A DNA stretch of 64,000 nucleotides from Psychrobacter sp. PG1 (GCF_014897815.1 NZ_JABUZG010000057.1:98998-162997), one strand, 5' to 3'; counted from the stretch's first letter, positions 38,357 to 48,460 are shown. Numbers and translations are program-made. The notes: generated from the sequence alone by a model not told the origin.

Positions 38357-40132
38357 ATGATAACTTTATCGACGTTTCAAGAGCACCTATCTTCTACAGA
38401 GGCATTGCCACTAGCTTCTAAGCGATCCGCTAATGGCCAAGAAGGTTATTTGCTAAAATTGTTGGCAGCGTTACCTTCGCAAACGCAAGCACAGCAAGCT
38501 GAACAATTAGCAAAAATACTTACGGTACTACGTGTGGCCAATATCGATGAGTCGCAACGTCTTACCCTTATGGCGACGGTGATAGACGCCTCAGATCAGT
38601 TAATTGCCACTTTGCGACAGTCTTATATTTATGAGACAGGTGCGCTTAGCGACATTCAAATGGGTTATGTGGCTCAAATAAAGTCGCTATATTATTCAAT
38701 GATTATGGTCTATGACAGAGTGATACGTCATAAAACCTCATTGCTCAATAATCAGCGAAAATACGCTGCAAGTAATGGCTGGCAGCGCTATTTTAATGGT
38801 GATAAGTCTTCATCAACGACACTCGCCATTGCTATTTACCAGACGCTGCTGATGTACCAGAAGCTATTGGGCGAAGAAGCACTGTGCTATCAAAAACCCT
38901 CATCTTACTTATGGCATAAAATCAATCAGCTGTATTACCTTGCTTATCAGTACCATGCGGCTGAGATTAATATGAGTGTTACGGCAGGCACCCAGCGTGC
39001 CAAGACGGTTCATCAGCTGTATTGCCAAATTTGTTTATACAGTCTATTAAATGTACGTGCCATGCGTCGTCCCAATATTCTGCTCGTCCAACGTTTGTTA
39101 CCTGAATGGGCTAAGCATATCGTTGCGACGATTGAGCCAACCACCGAGACCCGCGTGTTCGTTGATTTACAAAGTGACAATCCGCCAACTTACCTGACGG
39201 CCAGCTCTACAATCAACCCATACGACGATCGCTATCACTGTTTATTTATAGAAATTGCCCCGCTGGTTGAGTATCTTAAACGACGCAAACAGGCTTTAGT
39301 TAAGGAAGGGGGTGACGGCGTTGAGAGTCACTTGCTTAATAAAATAGCGATGACGCTCAATTACCGCTATTTACAGCCGCCGCTCACCCTAGCGACTAAA
39401 CATAGTGCGAAAGAAGACGCTGTTTTGATTACAGGTTTTAATAATATTCATTACCGGGTGAGCCATTCGCATAGCTTTACCAGTTTAATCGCTATAAAAG
39501 AGTTACCAGATGAGCAGCGTCCTCGTTATGATACCGTGAATAAAAAACAAGACAGCAGCCACGTATTAGCCAGTGAAACCTTTGATCATAATGATGATTT
39601 ATCACTATTTCGCACCCTGCGACTATCACTAACAGTAGATACTTTAAATAAAGACCGCTTTCATGAAGATGTCTTTCATAAAAACAGTGTTCATAAAGAC
39701 AGTCTTAACATAGTGGCTGATGAGAATGCATCTGCGACGACTGCACCGCCAGCATTACATATGATGAGCCTTTTTTTAGTCTGTCGATCTGATACAATCA
39801 CGCCGCCTGATTGGTCGATGGGTGTGGCGCGCTGGCTTGATTTTGATAGCAAAAACCCAGAGATCGAGTGGCAAGTACTCGGACATCAGCTAGTGGCTTG
39901 TGGCTTGCGTTTAGAAGGTAGAGAAACGCGTAGTCGCCATTTTGTGCCAGCATTTATCCTTGGTAGAGATGAGCGACTACAAACCACTGGTACTTTGATT
40001 GTACCGACTTCTTACTTTCAGACCGATGATAGAGTCATTATGCGTATTAATAGCAAACAAACCCCTTTACGTTTGGGGCAGAGGTTGCTGATTACGGATG
40101 AGTTCAGCCAGTATGAGGTGGTGCAGCTGTAG
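38357..40132 (+). CDS. unknown 591-residue protein upstream of the FimX-like gene
   Basis: I recognise no family. The N-terminal two-thirds is helical, with alternating hydrophobic residues and Tyr/Gln-rich helices (LWHKINQLYYLAYQYHAAEI). The C-terminal ~110 residues are beta-rich (IEWQVLGHQLVACGLRLEGRE, then LQTTGTLIVPTSYFQTDDRVIMRI), a little like a divergent PilZ domain. That comparison is weak. The ATG at 38357 (AGGAATACTG ahead) is preferred. An upstream ATG at 38261 would add a hydrophobic leader with no ribosome site. Since the next gene is a c-di-GMP-type protein, a shared role in pilus or surface control is possible. Confidence 0.65.
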   Translation: MITLSTFQEHLSSTEALPLASKRSANGQEGYLLKLLAALPSQTQAQQAEQLAKILTVLRVANIDESQRLTLMATVIDASDQLIATLRQSYIYETGALSDIQMGYVAQIKSLYYSMIMVYDRVIRHKTSLLNNQRKYAASNGWQRYFNGDKSSSTTLAIAIYQTLLMYQKLLGEEALCYQKPSSYLWHKINQLYYLAYQYHAAEINMSVTAGTQRAKTVHQLYCQICLYSLLNVRAMRRPNILLVQRLLPEWAKHIVATIEPTTETRVFVDLQSDNPPTYLTASSTINPYDDRYHCLFIEIAPLVEYLKRRKQALVKEGGDGVESHLLNKIAMTLNYRYLQPPLTLATKHSAKEDAVLITGFNNIHYRVSHSHSFTSLIAIKELPDEQRPRYDTVNKKQDSSHVLASETFDHNDDLSLFRTLRLSLTVDTLNKDRFHEDVFHKNSVHKDSLNIVADENASATTAPPALHMMSLFLVCRSDTITPPDWSMGVARWLDFDSKNPEIEWQVLGHQLVACGLRLEGRETRSRHFVPAFILGRDERLQTTGTLIVPTSYFQTDDRVIMRINSKQTPLRLGQRLLITDEFSQYEVVQL

Positions 40133-40486
40133 TTTGTTTGAGCGTCTATTGAAAAGTTGTCAAATAGTAATGTCAATAAATGCTGGTTTAAAGGTTACTT
40201 CATTGAATTTTTTTATTCGATAATAGCAGTGAATAAATGTACTGAATAATGATGATAAGTTAGTCTGCAATCAGTCAAGTTATTGTCTATAATGATTGAT
40301 ACAGTTATGTTCGTTTATACGATGTTTTTGCTTCGCCAAGATGTCGCCTTGATTCGAAAGACGATGCCAATCTACTAAAAACCGCTAAGCCTATCCCTGA
40401 TAGTATTTTCCTTGCTAGGTTAATGCTTGGAAAAGGTGTAGGGTATCAAACATAAAAATAAGATCACAAGATCCAAAAGGCTTCTT
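40133..40486. other. intergenic region without a supported gene
   Basis: About 354 bp upstream of the FimX-like gene. I see no reading frame, terminator or repeat that stands out. Confidence 0.5.
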
Positions 40487-42574
40487 ATGCGTACTCAGTC
40501 CATCTTAAACCTCTTAGTCATTGATGACGATCAGCTCTACGCTGAGCGCCTTGTGCACTTACTAGGTTGTTATTATGACACCATCAATTTAGGGTTTTTG
40601 GACGATAAAGAGGAGCTGTTAAAGTCACTTCGACAACCGTGGGATGTCTTGGTGTTTGGCAATGCTTATGATATGAGTTTCACCGATGTGGTGGGCGTCG
40701 TCCAAGAGCAAAGTATTGATTTGCCTATGATCTGCCTATTCAATGAAGAGATGGTAGCGTCCACCAATAATGATGAGGGGTTACCTGATATTATTAGCGG
40801 CACGATGGTCAAATCGCTCAAAGTAGACCAAGAGATGGCAGTAGTGATGTCTATCTGTCTACAGCATGATAATTTACGCAGTCGCCGTGAGCTTAGAACG
40901 TTGCGACATGTTCTCTCTGAAGCAGAGCAACGCGCCAACGTATTGATTAAAAACTCTAAAAGTGCGGTCGCTTATATTGATCAGGGTATCCATATTTTTG
41001 CCAATGACCCTTATCTTCAGCTTTTTGGTTTTGAGTCGATTAATGATGCCATAGGCGTGCCTGTTGTTGACCTGATTGCAGGCGGTGATAACGTTAAGGG
41101 TTTCAAACAGTTCTTACGTCAATTTGATAAAGGCAGCCGCCAAGAAGTCGAGTTCAATTTTGAAAGTAAGCGGATGGATGGTAGTACTTTTGAGGCAAAG
41201 CTACAATTGGCAGCCGCGACCTTAGATGGCGAGCCAGTGACGCAGGTTATTATCCAACAAAACCATAATAATAGTGCGGAAGTCGCTAAGCGTTTGGCAG
41301 CTGCTGAATGCAAAGACAGCCTGACAGGAATCAACAACCGCCGCGGCTTTGAAGAACAAATGGCAATCGTGTACCAGCAAGCACGTCAAGGTGTACTGAC
41401 GGCTGGGCTTTTGTATATTCAGCTCGATAATGTCGGTAAAATAAGAAGCAGTCTAGGTTTGCAAGGGGTAGATGCGACCGTCAAGCAAGTCGCCTATGCG
41501 TTAGATGAGCTGATATCAGACGGGCATGTGAGTCGTTTTAGTGATACTGCCTTTACCATACTGGTCGAGGACAAGAGCACCACAGAGCTTGAAGAACTGG
41601 CTAAGCATATTGGTTCACGTATCAGTGATATGCTGATTGAAGTAGATAAGCGTACGACCAGTACGACTGTCAGTATTGGGATTGTCAAAATCGAAACCAA
41701 TACAGCAGAGCCAAGTATCGTGCTCGAACGTGCGATGGATGCCATCAATCAGATTATGATAGAGACCTCTAATCATGGCGGCACTTATCATTTATATGAT
41801 CCAAGCGAGCATGCCAATAGTGATGATCATGCGCTTGCCGAATCTTTAGTTGATGCCATTGCCAATAGCCGTTTTGAGTTATCTTTCCAGCCAATATATG
41901 ATATTAACAATGACCGAAGCGACTTTTTTGAAGTATATCTGCGGTTGCCATTGGCGGATGCGGACAATACGATATTGACACCTGATCAATTCATGGCAGT
42001 CGCCAAGACGCATAAATTGCTCGAAAAAATAGATCGTTGGGTGCTCATCAATGCCTGTAAAAAGGTCAATGAGGTACGTAAAACACATCCTGAAGCCAGA
42101 TTGCTAGTGCAATTGACTAGTGCCTCATTGATAGACAAAAAACTGCCTAGTGTTGCCAGTCAGCTTATAAAGGCGGTGGGTGGTGCAGCTGGTGTGCTCA
42201 CCTTGCAGTTCAACGAAAAAGACGTCTCAGACCATCTTACAGTGGCAAAAACACAGTTTGCCGCCCTTAGCCAAGTCAGCTGTCAGATGGGCATCAATAA
42301 CTTCGGCTCTTCTGCCAAATCCATAGAGATTGTCAGTTTTGTACAGCCAGATATGGTGCGTTTAGCACGTAGCTATGTGGATGGCATTGACTCAGCAGAC
42401 AATTTAGAAACTGTCAAATCACTTATTATGCGTACGAATGAAGTCAATGTGGACGTATTGATGCCTTATATTGAAGATGCGGCGACCATGTCCGTTGCTT
42501 GGAGCGTGGGCGCGCGCTATTTACAAGGCTATTATTTAGAAGAACCCAGCAGTACGATAAAGGTTGCGACCTAA
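40487..42574 (+). CDS. FimX-like degenerate GGDEF/EAL protein
   Basis: Order: receiver-like domain (1-125), PAS (about 150-265), GGDEF, EAL; 695 residues as in FimX of Pseudomonas, which binds c-di-GMP and controls type IV pili. The receiver lacks the phospho-acceptor (VLVFGNAYD). The GGDEF active site reads SDTAF in SRFSDTAFTIL, so it cannot make c-di-GMP. The EAL motif reads EVY (FFEVYLRL) and DDFG reads NNFG, so hydrolysis is unlikely. The EAL domain probably binds c-di-GMP as a sensor. No pilus gene lies in the window. Confidence 0.82.
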   Translation: MRTQSILNLLVIDDDQLYAERLVHLLGCYYDTINLGFLDDKEELLKSLRQPWDVLVFGNAYDMSFTDVVGVVQEQSIDLPMICLFNEEMVASTNNDEGLPDIISGTMVKSLKVDQEMAVVMSICLQHDNLRSRRELRTLRHVLSEAEQRANVLIKNSKSAVAYIDQGIHIFANDPYLQLFGFESINDAIGVPVVDLIAGGDNVKGFKQFLRQFDKGSRQEVEFNFESKRMDGSTFEAKLQLAAATLDGEPVTQVIIQQNHNNSAEVAKRLAAAECKDSLTGINNRRGFEEQMAIVYQQARQGVLTAGLLYIQLDNVGKIRSSLGLQGVDATVKQVAYALDELISDGHVSRFSDTAFTILVEDKSTTELEELAKHIGSRISDMLIEVDKRTTSTTVSIGIVKIETNTAEPSIVLERAMDAINQIMIETSNHGGTYHLYDPSEHANSDDHALAESLVDAIANSRFELSFQPIYDINNDRSDFFEVYLRLPLADADNTILTPDQFMAVAKTHKLLEKIDRWVLINACKKVNEVRKTHPEARLLVQLTSASLIDKKLPSVASQLIKAVGGAAGVLTLQFNEKDVSDHLTVAKTQFAALSQVSCQMGINNFGSSAKSIEIVSFVQPDMVRLARSYVDGIDSADNLETVKSLIMRTNEVNVDVLMPYIEDAATMSVAWSVGARYLQGYYLEEPSSTIKVAT

Positions 42575-42863
42575 CGTCATTTAGGATCCGTTTGATATGC
42601 AACTATCAACAGTGCCTATTTATGGAATACTCGACACGGCTTAATAGCTCATAAATTTTTTATCGCCATAAATTACAAAAGCCTTACTCAAACTGTCCTA
42701 TAAGCGTTGTTTATTGGCTTAATATGCCCCAATAAATAACGTTATGTTTTTACAAGCAGCTATTTAGACGTGAAGAGGGTTCCACTTTGTATGTGTTTGA
42801 CCCTACCTTATCATTTTTATTGTTCACCTATAGCTGACATTCCTTAACCAAAGATTGCCGAAA

Positions 42864-43328
42864 ATGCCCATCATTAATAAATATCAAATAAGCAGTATAT
42901 TTGCTGCTGTTTTATTGCTCAGCGCTTGCGGAGAAAGTACGCCACCGGATCATCGTGCTGCTGTAACATTGCCGATCTATACGGAAGGTAATGCTGATAA
43001 CGGCGCGATCATTTATCAAGACGCTTGTGGTCAATGTCATCAGCTGAATGCGGGGCTCAACAAAAAAGGTCCGCAGCTGATGAATATATACGGTGCGCCC
43101 GCCGCTGAGCTAGAAGATTACACCTATAGTGACGGGCTAAAAACATCAGGTTGGGTATGGGATGCGCAAACGCTCGACCCTTATATTGCAGATGCAGAAA
43201 AAGCCATGCTAGACTCAAAAATGCTATCAAACCCGATGCCCGATGCGCAAGAACGCGCAGATGTCATCGCTTATCTGTCAACGCTTCGTGCCGCCGTGCC
43301 GATAATTGAAGATGACTCAAAGCAATAG
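42864..43328 (+). CDS. cytochrome c family lipoprotein
   Basis: A small monoheme cytochrome c. The signal peptide ends in a lipobox (VLLLSACGES, Cys about 22), so it is predicted to be lipid-anchored on the periplasmic side. The heme site is CGQCH in YQDACGQCHQLN; the axial Met is probably in LSNPMPDAQ. The first codon may be an upstream TTG at 42855; I use the ATG at 42864. Class I cytochrome type; partner unknown. An inverted-repeat element (43334) follows its stop at once. Confidence 0.85.
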   Translation: MPIINKYQISSIFAAVLLLSACGESTPPDHRAAVTLPIYTEGNADNGAIIYQDACGQCHQLNAGLNKKGPQLMNIYGAPAAELEDYTYSDGLKTSGWVWDAQTLDPYIADAEKAMLDSKMLSNPMPDAQERADVIAYLSTLRAAVPIIEDDSKQ

Positions 43329-43333
43329 CCAGT

Positions 43334-43508
43334 TTATGGTGTGTCCTCAAGCTAAACGAAAGCGACTAAATGGGCTAAAGATGGTTAAATTTTGCCAAAT
43401 CATGTCAAAAAATTGGTTAATATCTTAATATTATCAGCGCTATTTTCCTTGTTTGGCTGCCATTTATCTCATTTTTGTCACCACTTTCAAAATAAGAACA
43501 CGCCCTAG
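43334..43508 (+). mobile_element. 175-bp inverted-repeat element (copy A, MITE-like)
   Basis: Alignable along its length to the elements at 52367 and 62104. Left end degenerate (TTATGGTGTGTCCTCA); right end intact (AACACGCCCTAG). Shared blocks include GGGCTAAA.ATGG.TAAATTTTGCCAAA, GGTTAATATC and TATTTTCC. It contains no reading frame. It begins 5 bp after the stop of the cytochrome gene, with the moxR start 38 bp after its far end. Confidence 0.8.
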
Positions 43509-43546
43509 AAACACTAATCCCATAAGAAATGAGCCAATAATTGACT

Positions 43547-44575
43547 ATGACCCACGCAGCTATCGATAGAGCCATTACAACACCACATCCATCAGCAGCA
43601 GAGGTGATTCATAAGTCGACCTTTAGCGCTGCTGACTATCGTCACAATCAGCAAAAAATTGCCCAACTTATGGCGCAGTTAAATCATATTGTGTTAGATA
43701 AGCCGCAAGTGGTTAAGCTTGCGCTGAGTGGTATTTTGGCAGGTGGACATTTGTTACTGCAAGATCTGCCGGGTATGGGCAAGACGACGTTGGCGCAAGG
43801 CTTGGCGCAATTATTAGGCTTGAGCTTTAGTCGTGTACAGTTCACCAATGATATGCTGCCAGCAGATATTTTGGGGATGAGCATTTATGATCAAAAGAAA
43901 CAGCAATTTGAGTTTCGAGCAGGTCCTATTTTTACTCAGCTGCTACTCGCTGATGAGATTAATCGCTCTAGCCCTAAGACGCAAAGCGCGTTGCTAGAAG
44001 CGATGGAAGAACGGCAAGTCACTCAAGATGGGCAAACCTATCCTTTGCCGCAGCCGTTTTTTGTCATTGCAACCCAAAATCCTTTGCAGCAAGCAGGTGT
44101 CTATCCGCTTCCTGAATCGCAGCTAGATAGATTCTTACTATGCTTATCACTTGGTTATCCGTCGCCTACCGCAGAGCGTGAGCTATTAAAAGGTCAGGAT
44201 CGCCGCGAGCTACTAAAAAATTTAGATGCGTTGCTTGATACCGAGGCGGTCTTATTAGCACAGCAAGGTGTTAAACACGTTTATGTCGCGGATGTGGTCT
44301 TAGATTATCTGCAGCGATTGGTCGCAAAAACACGAGCAAGCTCCGAGTATCATGGCTTATCACCGCGTGGAGTATTGTCGCTACAGCGTGCCGCGCAGGC
44401 TTATGCGTACGTATCGGGGCATATGGAAGTGACACCTGAGGATATCCAAGCGGTGTTTGCCGCGGTCACAGATCATCGTCTCGGTCAGCGTTTTGTACCC
44501 GCACATGTGACTGGTGGGCAAGCGAAACAGACCATCGCACAACGTATATTGGCAGAAGTGGCTGTTGTCATTTAA
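43547..44575 (+). CDS. MoxR family AAA+ ATPase
   Basis: AAA+ chaperone-type ATPase of the MoxR family (about 342 residues), often with DUF58 and TgpA-type partners. Walker A is LPGMGKTTLA; Walker B is LLLADEINRSSPKTQSALLEAMEE; sensor 1 is VIATQNPLQQAG; sensor 2 area is SPRGVLSLQRAAQAYA. An earlier TTG at 43541 is possible; the ATG at 43547 is used. It begins the moxR-DUF58-transglutaminase set. The next gene starts 148 bp later. Confidence 0.93.
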   Translation: MTHAAIDRAITTPHPSAAEVIHKSTFSAADYRHNQQKIAQLMAQLNHIVLDKPQVVKLALSGILAGGHLLLQDLPGMGKTTLAQGLAQLLGLSFSRVQFTNDMLPADILGMSIYDQKKQQFEFRAGPIFTQLLLADEINRSSPKTQSALLEAMEERQVTQDGQTYPLPQPFFVIATQNPLQQAGVYPLPESQLDRFLLCLSLGYPSPTAERELLKGQDRRELLKNLDALLDTEAVLLAQQGVKHVYVADVVLDYLQRLVAKTRASSEYHGLSPRGVLSLQRAAQAYAYVSGHMEVTPEDIQAVFAAVTDHRLGQRFVPAHVTGGQAKQTIAQRILAEVAVVI

Positions 44576-44723
44576 ATGATGGTTATTTCAATAGTTGTTA
44601 TTTCAATCACTGTTATCTGAGTATTTATTTTTCAGCTGCTTGTTGTTTCATAGCGTATTTGTTTTTAAAGCTATCACCAATTATGAATGAGAGTATCAAT
44701 TTTATGGTAAGGATAGGGTAGTC

Positions 44724-45773
44724 ATGCGCTTTTTGCCAAAAGCCTTAACCGTACCAGCCACTTCCGCATTAAGCCGTTGGTTTGCCTCGCGTGCGCCCAA
44801 AAGTGATAGTGCCACCCTCAATTTGCGTAACGTCTATATCTTTTTTAGCCGTGAAGGGACGCTATATGCAGTGTTATTAATTATTACCTTTATTGCTGGC
44901 ATTAACTATGGCAATAACTTGGTATTAGGTTTATGTTTTTATTTGGTCAGCGTCTGGCTTATCAGCTTTCATGTAACCTTTGCGCACATTTCAGGTCTGC
45001 AAGTACGTTTGCTTGAAGTGACTATGGCAGAAGCGGGCGCGCCTGTTTGGGTGACTTTACAGTTGCGCAGTGAGAGCCGCCAACCGAGACGACAGTTGTT
45101 ATTTAGCTTCGAGCAGGCTGATGACAAGCCTAATAATAAAACAGATAAAAAAGCCCATAAAAAAATCAAACATGGCGCTGATAATAAACAGTCGATACTT
45201 GTGACACGACTGCAAGGCGAGCAAGTGATTCGCTTGCCAGTACCGACGCAGAATCGTGGGCAGTTTGAATTACCACGCTTAAAAATTAAAACGGTTTATC
45301 CTTTGGGCATTATGCGGGCGTGGTCCTATGTGTATTTTGCCCGTACTGCTTGGGTCTATCCAAAACCTGCAGTGTTTGATTGGCAGGCGCAATATGCTGT
45401 TGCCAGTCAGGAGGATTTGCCAACAGGCGGGCAATATCGGCAAGGTCAAGATGATTTTGAGCGGCTAGATAACTACATTGAAGGCGAGTCGCTGGCACGG
45501 GTATCGTGGGGACATGTAGCACGTGGTCAAGGCATGTTGACCAAGCACTTTGCTGATCCAGTCGGTCATGAGCAAACGTTAGATTATGCGGATATGCCAG
45601 CAGCACATCATGAGCAAAAACTGGCACAACTGGCGTATGGGGCGATGAAATTAGGTGAGCTGGGCGTGACATTTCATATGCGCTTACCCAATGATACCCA
45701 TTCTACTGCACCAATGGGTGAAGGCGATGGCTTTGCACAAACTTGCTTGTTAAGATTGGCGAAAGTGCCATGA
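44724..45773 (+). CDS. DUF58 domain protein
   Basis: A 349-residue membrane protein with two helices near 45-95 (AVLLIITFIAGINYGNNLVLGLCFYLV) and a cytoplasmic DUF58 region, with FERLDNYIEGESLARVSWGHVARGQGMLTKHF as its signature. It commonly pairs with MoxR and a transglutaminase. A Lys/Asn-rich insertion (DKPNNKTDKKAHKKIKHG) interrupts the beta domain. Its stop overlaps the start of the next gene (ATGA), so the two are translationally coupled. Confidence 0.88.
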   Translation: MRFLPKALTVPATSALSRWFASRAPKSDSATLNLRNVYIFFSREGTLYAVLLIITFIAGINYGNNLVLGLCFYLVSVWLISFHVTFAHISGLQVRLLEVTMAEAGAPVWVTLQLRSESRQPRRQLLFSFEQADDKPNNKTDKKAHKKIKHGADNKQSILVTRLQGEQVIRLPVPTQNRGQFELPRLKIKTVYPLGIMRAWSYVYFARTAWVYPKPAVFDWQAQYAVASQEDLPTGGQYRQGQDDFERLDNYIEGESLARVSWGHVARGQGMLTKHFADPVGHEQTLDYADMPAAHHEQKLAQLAYGAMKLGELGVTFHMRLPNDTHSTAPMGEGDGFAQTCLLRLAKVP

Positions 45774-48046
45774 CCAATTTTAAAAATCACTCTTCAAATG
45801 AGACAGAGATAAACTCCGTAAGTTTTGAGCAGTTGGCACTGGGTCAAAACGTCACTGATCGTGCTATACGGGATAGCGCTGCAAAATGGACTCGTAAGCT
45901 ATTCGCCTTGCCTGCTTATTATTGGGTACTAATTGCTCAAATTACCGTTATTTTACCTCATGCGGCGCATCTGCCGTTTTGGTTGATAGGTTTTGCGGTG
46001 GTCAGCATTGCCGCACAGCTACCGTCTATAAAAGCTAAGTTCAAAAAAATAGCGCATTTAAAACGCGTCTATCAAGGCATGCAAATGCTCGGCTTTTTAT
46101 TGGGGCTGGCAGGTCTATGGCTGACTTACAATACAGCGTTTGGACTGGATATGGGCGTGGCATTTTTAGTGCTCTGTCTCATCAGCAAGCTGTGGGAGAT
46201 GTATAAGCGGCGTGATGCTTATGTGGTCCTAAACTTGTCACTGTTTGTCCTTGCTGCGCTGTTTTTGATGGATCAAGGTCTTGTTACGACTTTAGAAGTG
46301 ATTGTGGGTGCGGTTATCATATTATTGGCATTTATTGCGCTTAATGATGACGGCAACACTCGCGGTGATGGTCGCTTGCGTACTTTGGGTGTGCTGGGTA
46401 TCGGGGCATTACCATTATTAGTCGTGCTATTTTTGTTCTTCCCGCGCTTGCCACCACTATGGTCAGTACAGCTCTCAGGTCAGCAAGCAACCACTGGCGT
46501 TTCCGACAGTATGTCGCCCGGTGATTTTGCCAATTTGGGACAATCGACTGAGCTGGCGTTTCGGGTAGAGTTTGCAGATAATCGCCCGCCGCAACAGCAA
46601 TTGTATTGGCGCGGTTTGGTGTTTAGCGACTTTGACGGTATTACATGGCGTCCTAGCCCTCAGCAACGACAATGGCGACCTGCACCGCAAATGCCATATT
46701 GGATTGAGAATGCCTTTGCAACTGTCCCTGATGAAGTAAAGGTTGCGCCTACCAGCTATGAAATTATCCTAGAGCCGACGCAGAAAAACTGGCTATTTGG
46801 ACTTGATTATCCTTTTTCCCAGCGCCAAGATGTCAGTATTACTTCAAACTTTACCTTATTAAAAGATCAGCCCGTCACTCAGCAGTTACGTTATGAAGTA
46901 TTGCAATTTGCACCGATGCGTATTGATCCTGTTCTTTCGGATGAGTTGCGACGTCTGAATCTTGCCTTGCCAGCCGACGGAAATCCGCAAGCAAGAGCAC
47001 TGGCCCAGCAGTTATTTGCGCAATCAGGATCAGATCCAGTGCGCTATATGGCGGCTATTGAACGCTGGATTAATCAAACAGAATTTCGTTATACGTTATC
47101 ACCGCCACGGCTGAGTAATAACCGTATTGACGAGTTTTTATTTGAGACCAAAGCTGGGTTTTGTGAGCATTATTCTTCCAGTTTTACCTTTATGCTGCGC
47201 GCCGCTGGCATACCCGCGCGCGTCGTCGCCGGCTATCAAGGTGGTGAGCTGAGTCGCGGTGGTAATGTGTGGGAGGTGCGGCAAAAGGATGCGCACGCTT
47301 GGACGGAAGTTTGGCTTGAGGGTCAAGGCTGGGTACGTGTCGATCCGACGGCTTTTGTCGCGCCTGAGCGTGTCGAGCAAGGGATGGATGCGCTGACGCA
47401 GGCACAAGGAGCGGCAATGTTCGGCGATGGCGCTAGCGCACAAATCAGCTATCAGCAGTATCAAATGCTACAAACCTTACGCCGTCTGTCCGACCAAGCC
47501 AGCTACTATTGGCAAAAAGATGTCGTTGGTTACGATCAGGACAAGCAAGCTGACTCGCTACTCAAATGGTTTAACATCCGTTCAATCACGCAGCAAATTA
47601 TTTGGCTAGCGGCAAGTGCTATTACCGTCATGGTGATTTTGGTCTTTGTCATTTGGCAACGTCGCCGTAAGCGTTGGCATCCAGCAGACCAGCCGCTTGC
47701 ACAGTTATCAAAACGTATTGGCAAAGCGGATAAATCACTTGCTCGTGATGAAAGTGAAGGTCAGTTGGCTTGGCTTGAGCGTGTGGCAATAGCGGTTAAT
47801 GACCGAGAAAATGATTCAAAGGCTGATATTAACGCTGATATCAATGCTAAAAGCAATAATAAGAGCAGTAAAGCTAGTAAGCTCACAGATAGCGGTCATT
47901 CAGATATTGTCCAAGCAAAAATCATGCAGATGAGGCAGGACTATCGTCAGCTCCGTTATGGGCGTCTAAGCACACTTGGAACCAATCATAGCGAATACCA
48001 AGCCGTACTCAAACAGCTAAAGAAAGATGCGAGTGAATTGTTCTAG
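45770..48046 (+). CDS. transglutaminase-like TgpA family membrane protein
   Basis: Multi-helix membrane protein (about 758 residues) with a periplasmic transglutaminase domain, like Pseudomonas TgpA. N-terminal helices occupy about 35-230. The catalytic triad is visible: Cys465 in AGFCEHYSSSF, His in DAHAWTEVWL, Asp in VRVDPTAF. One more helix follows (ITVMVILVFVIWQRRRKRW) with a cytoplasmic tail, which has an Asn/Lys-rich low-complexity stretch. The true start is the ATG at 45770, coupled to the upstream gene. Substrate is unknown; TgpA is needed for viability in Pseudomonas. Confidence 0.92.
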   Translation: MTNFKNHSSNETEINSVSFEQLALGQNVTDRAIRDSAAKWTRKLFALPAYYWVLIAQITVILPHAAHLPFWLIGFAVVSIAAQLPSIKAKFKKIAHLKRVYQGMQMLGFLLGLAGLWLTYNTAFGLDMGVAFLVLCLISKLWEMYKRRDAYVVLNLSLFVLAALFLMDQGLVTTLEVIVGAVIILLAFIALNDDGNTRGDGRLRTLGVLGIGALPLLVVLFLFFPRLPPLWSVQLSGQQATTGVSDSMSPGDFANLGQSTELAFRVEFADNRPPQQQLYWRGLVFSDFDGITWRPSPQQRQWRPAPQMPYWIENAFATVPDEVKVAPTSYEIILEPTQKNWLFGLDYPFSQRQDVSITSNFTLLKDQPVTQQLRYEVLQFAPMRIDPVLSDELRRLNLALPADGNPQARALAQQLFAQSGSDPVRYMAAIERWINQTEFRYTLSPPRLSNNRIDEFLFETKAGFCEHYSSSFTFMLRAAGIPARVVAGYQGGELSRGGNVWEVRQKDAHAWTEVWLEGQGWVRVDPTAFVAPERVEQGMDALTQAQGAAMFGDGASAQISYQQYQMLQTLRRLSDQASYYWQKDVVGYDQDKQADSLLKWFNIRSITQQIIWLAASAITVMVILVFVIWQRRRKRWHPADQPLAQLSKRIGKADKSLARDESEGQLAWLERVAIAVNDRENDSKADINADINAKSNNKSSKASKLTDSGHSDIVQAKIMQMRQDYRQLRYGRLSTLGTNHSEYQAVLKQLKKDASELF

Positions 48047-48113
48047 TGGCTGTTTTGTGAAAGCGTTGCTTAGCACATGATAAAAAATTAAGGATAATAG
48101 AGGAGGCGGTTCT

Positions 48114-48401
48114 ATGGCGATATATGTGGATTTTATGCAGATAGAATTTAAAGGCTATAAGTGGTGCCATATGCTGGCAGATACCCTGCAAGAGCTGCAT
48201 GATTTTGCCGCACTGATTGAAGTGGATAAGCGTTTATTCCATCGAAACGCCAGCTATCCGCACTATGACGTCACGGTACAAATGCGAGAAACGGCGATTC
48301 AATATGGCGCTATTCCTGCTGGTCGAAAAAAGATTATCGAATGTGCAAAGAAGTTAAAAGTAGAGTTGCATGAGCAAATAGCACGGTCTGAGGATTACTA
48401 A
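48114..48401 (+). CDS. DUF4031 family protein
   Basis: A 95-residue protein of the DUF4031 family. It begins MAIYVDFMQIEFKGYKWCHMLADTLQELHDFA, then has HYDVTVQMRETAIQYGAI. The family shows a conserved WCHM/ADT and HYD pattern, but its function is unknown. It follows the transglutaminase gene by 67 bp, with GGAGG in front of the ATG. A terminator is 25 bp after the stop. Confidence 0.88.
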   Translation: MAIYVDFMQIEFKGYKWCHMLADTLQELHDFAALIEVDKRLFHRNASYPHYDVTVQMRETAIQYGAIPAGRKKIIECAKKLKVELHEQIARSEDY

Positions 48402-48425
48402 TACGTTAATCTTTTAAAGGCATAG

Positions 48426-48460
48426 AAAAGGTGGGTTATGCTTTTGCATCCCACCTTTTT
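48426..48460 (+). terminator. intrinsic terminator of the DUF4031 gene
   Basis: AAAAGGTGGG and CCCACCTTTTT pair; within the loop ATGC and GCAT can add pairs. Five T follow the stem. Confidence 0.8.

Noticed and set aside
47138..47464. Minus-strand open frames inside the transglutaminase gene
   Set aside because: They run antisense to a well-supported catalytic domain and have low-complexity His/Arg/Pro composition typical of antisense frames.
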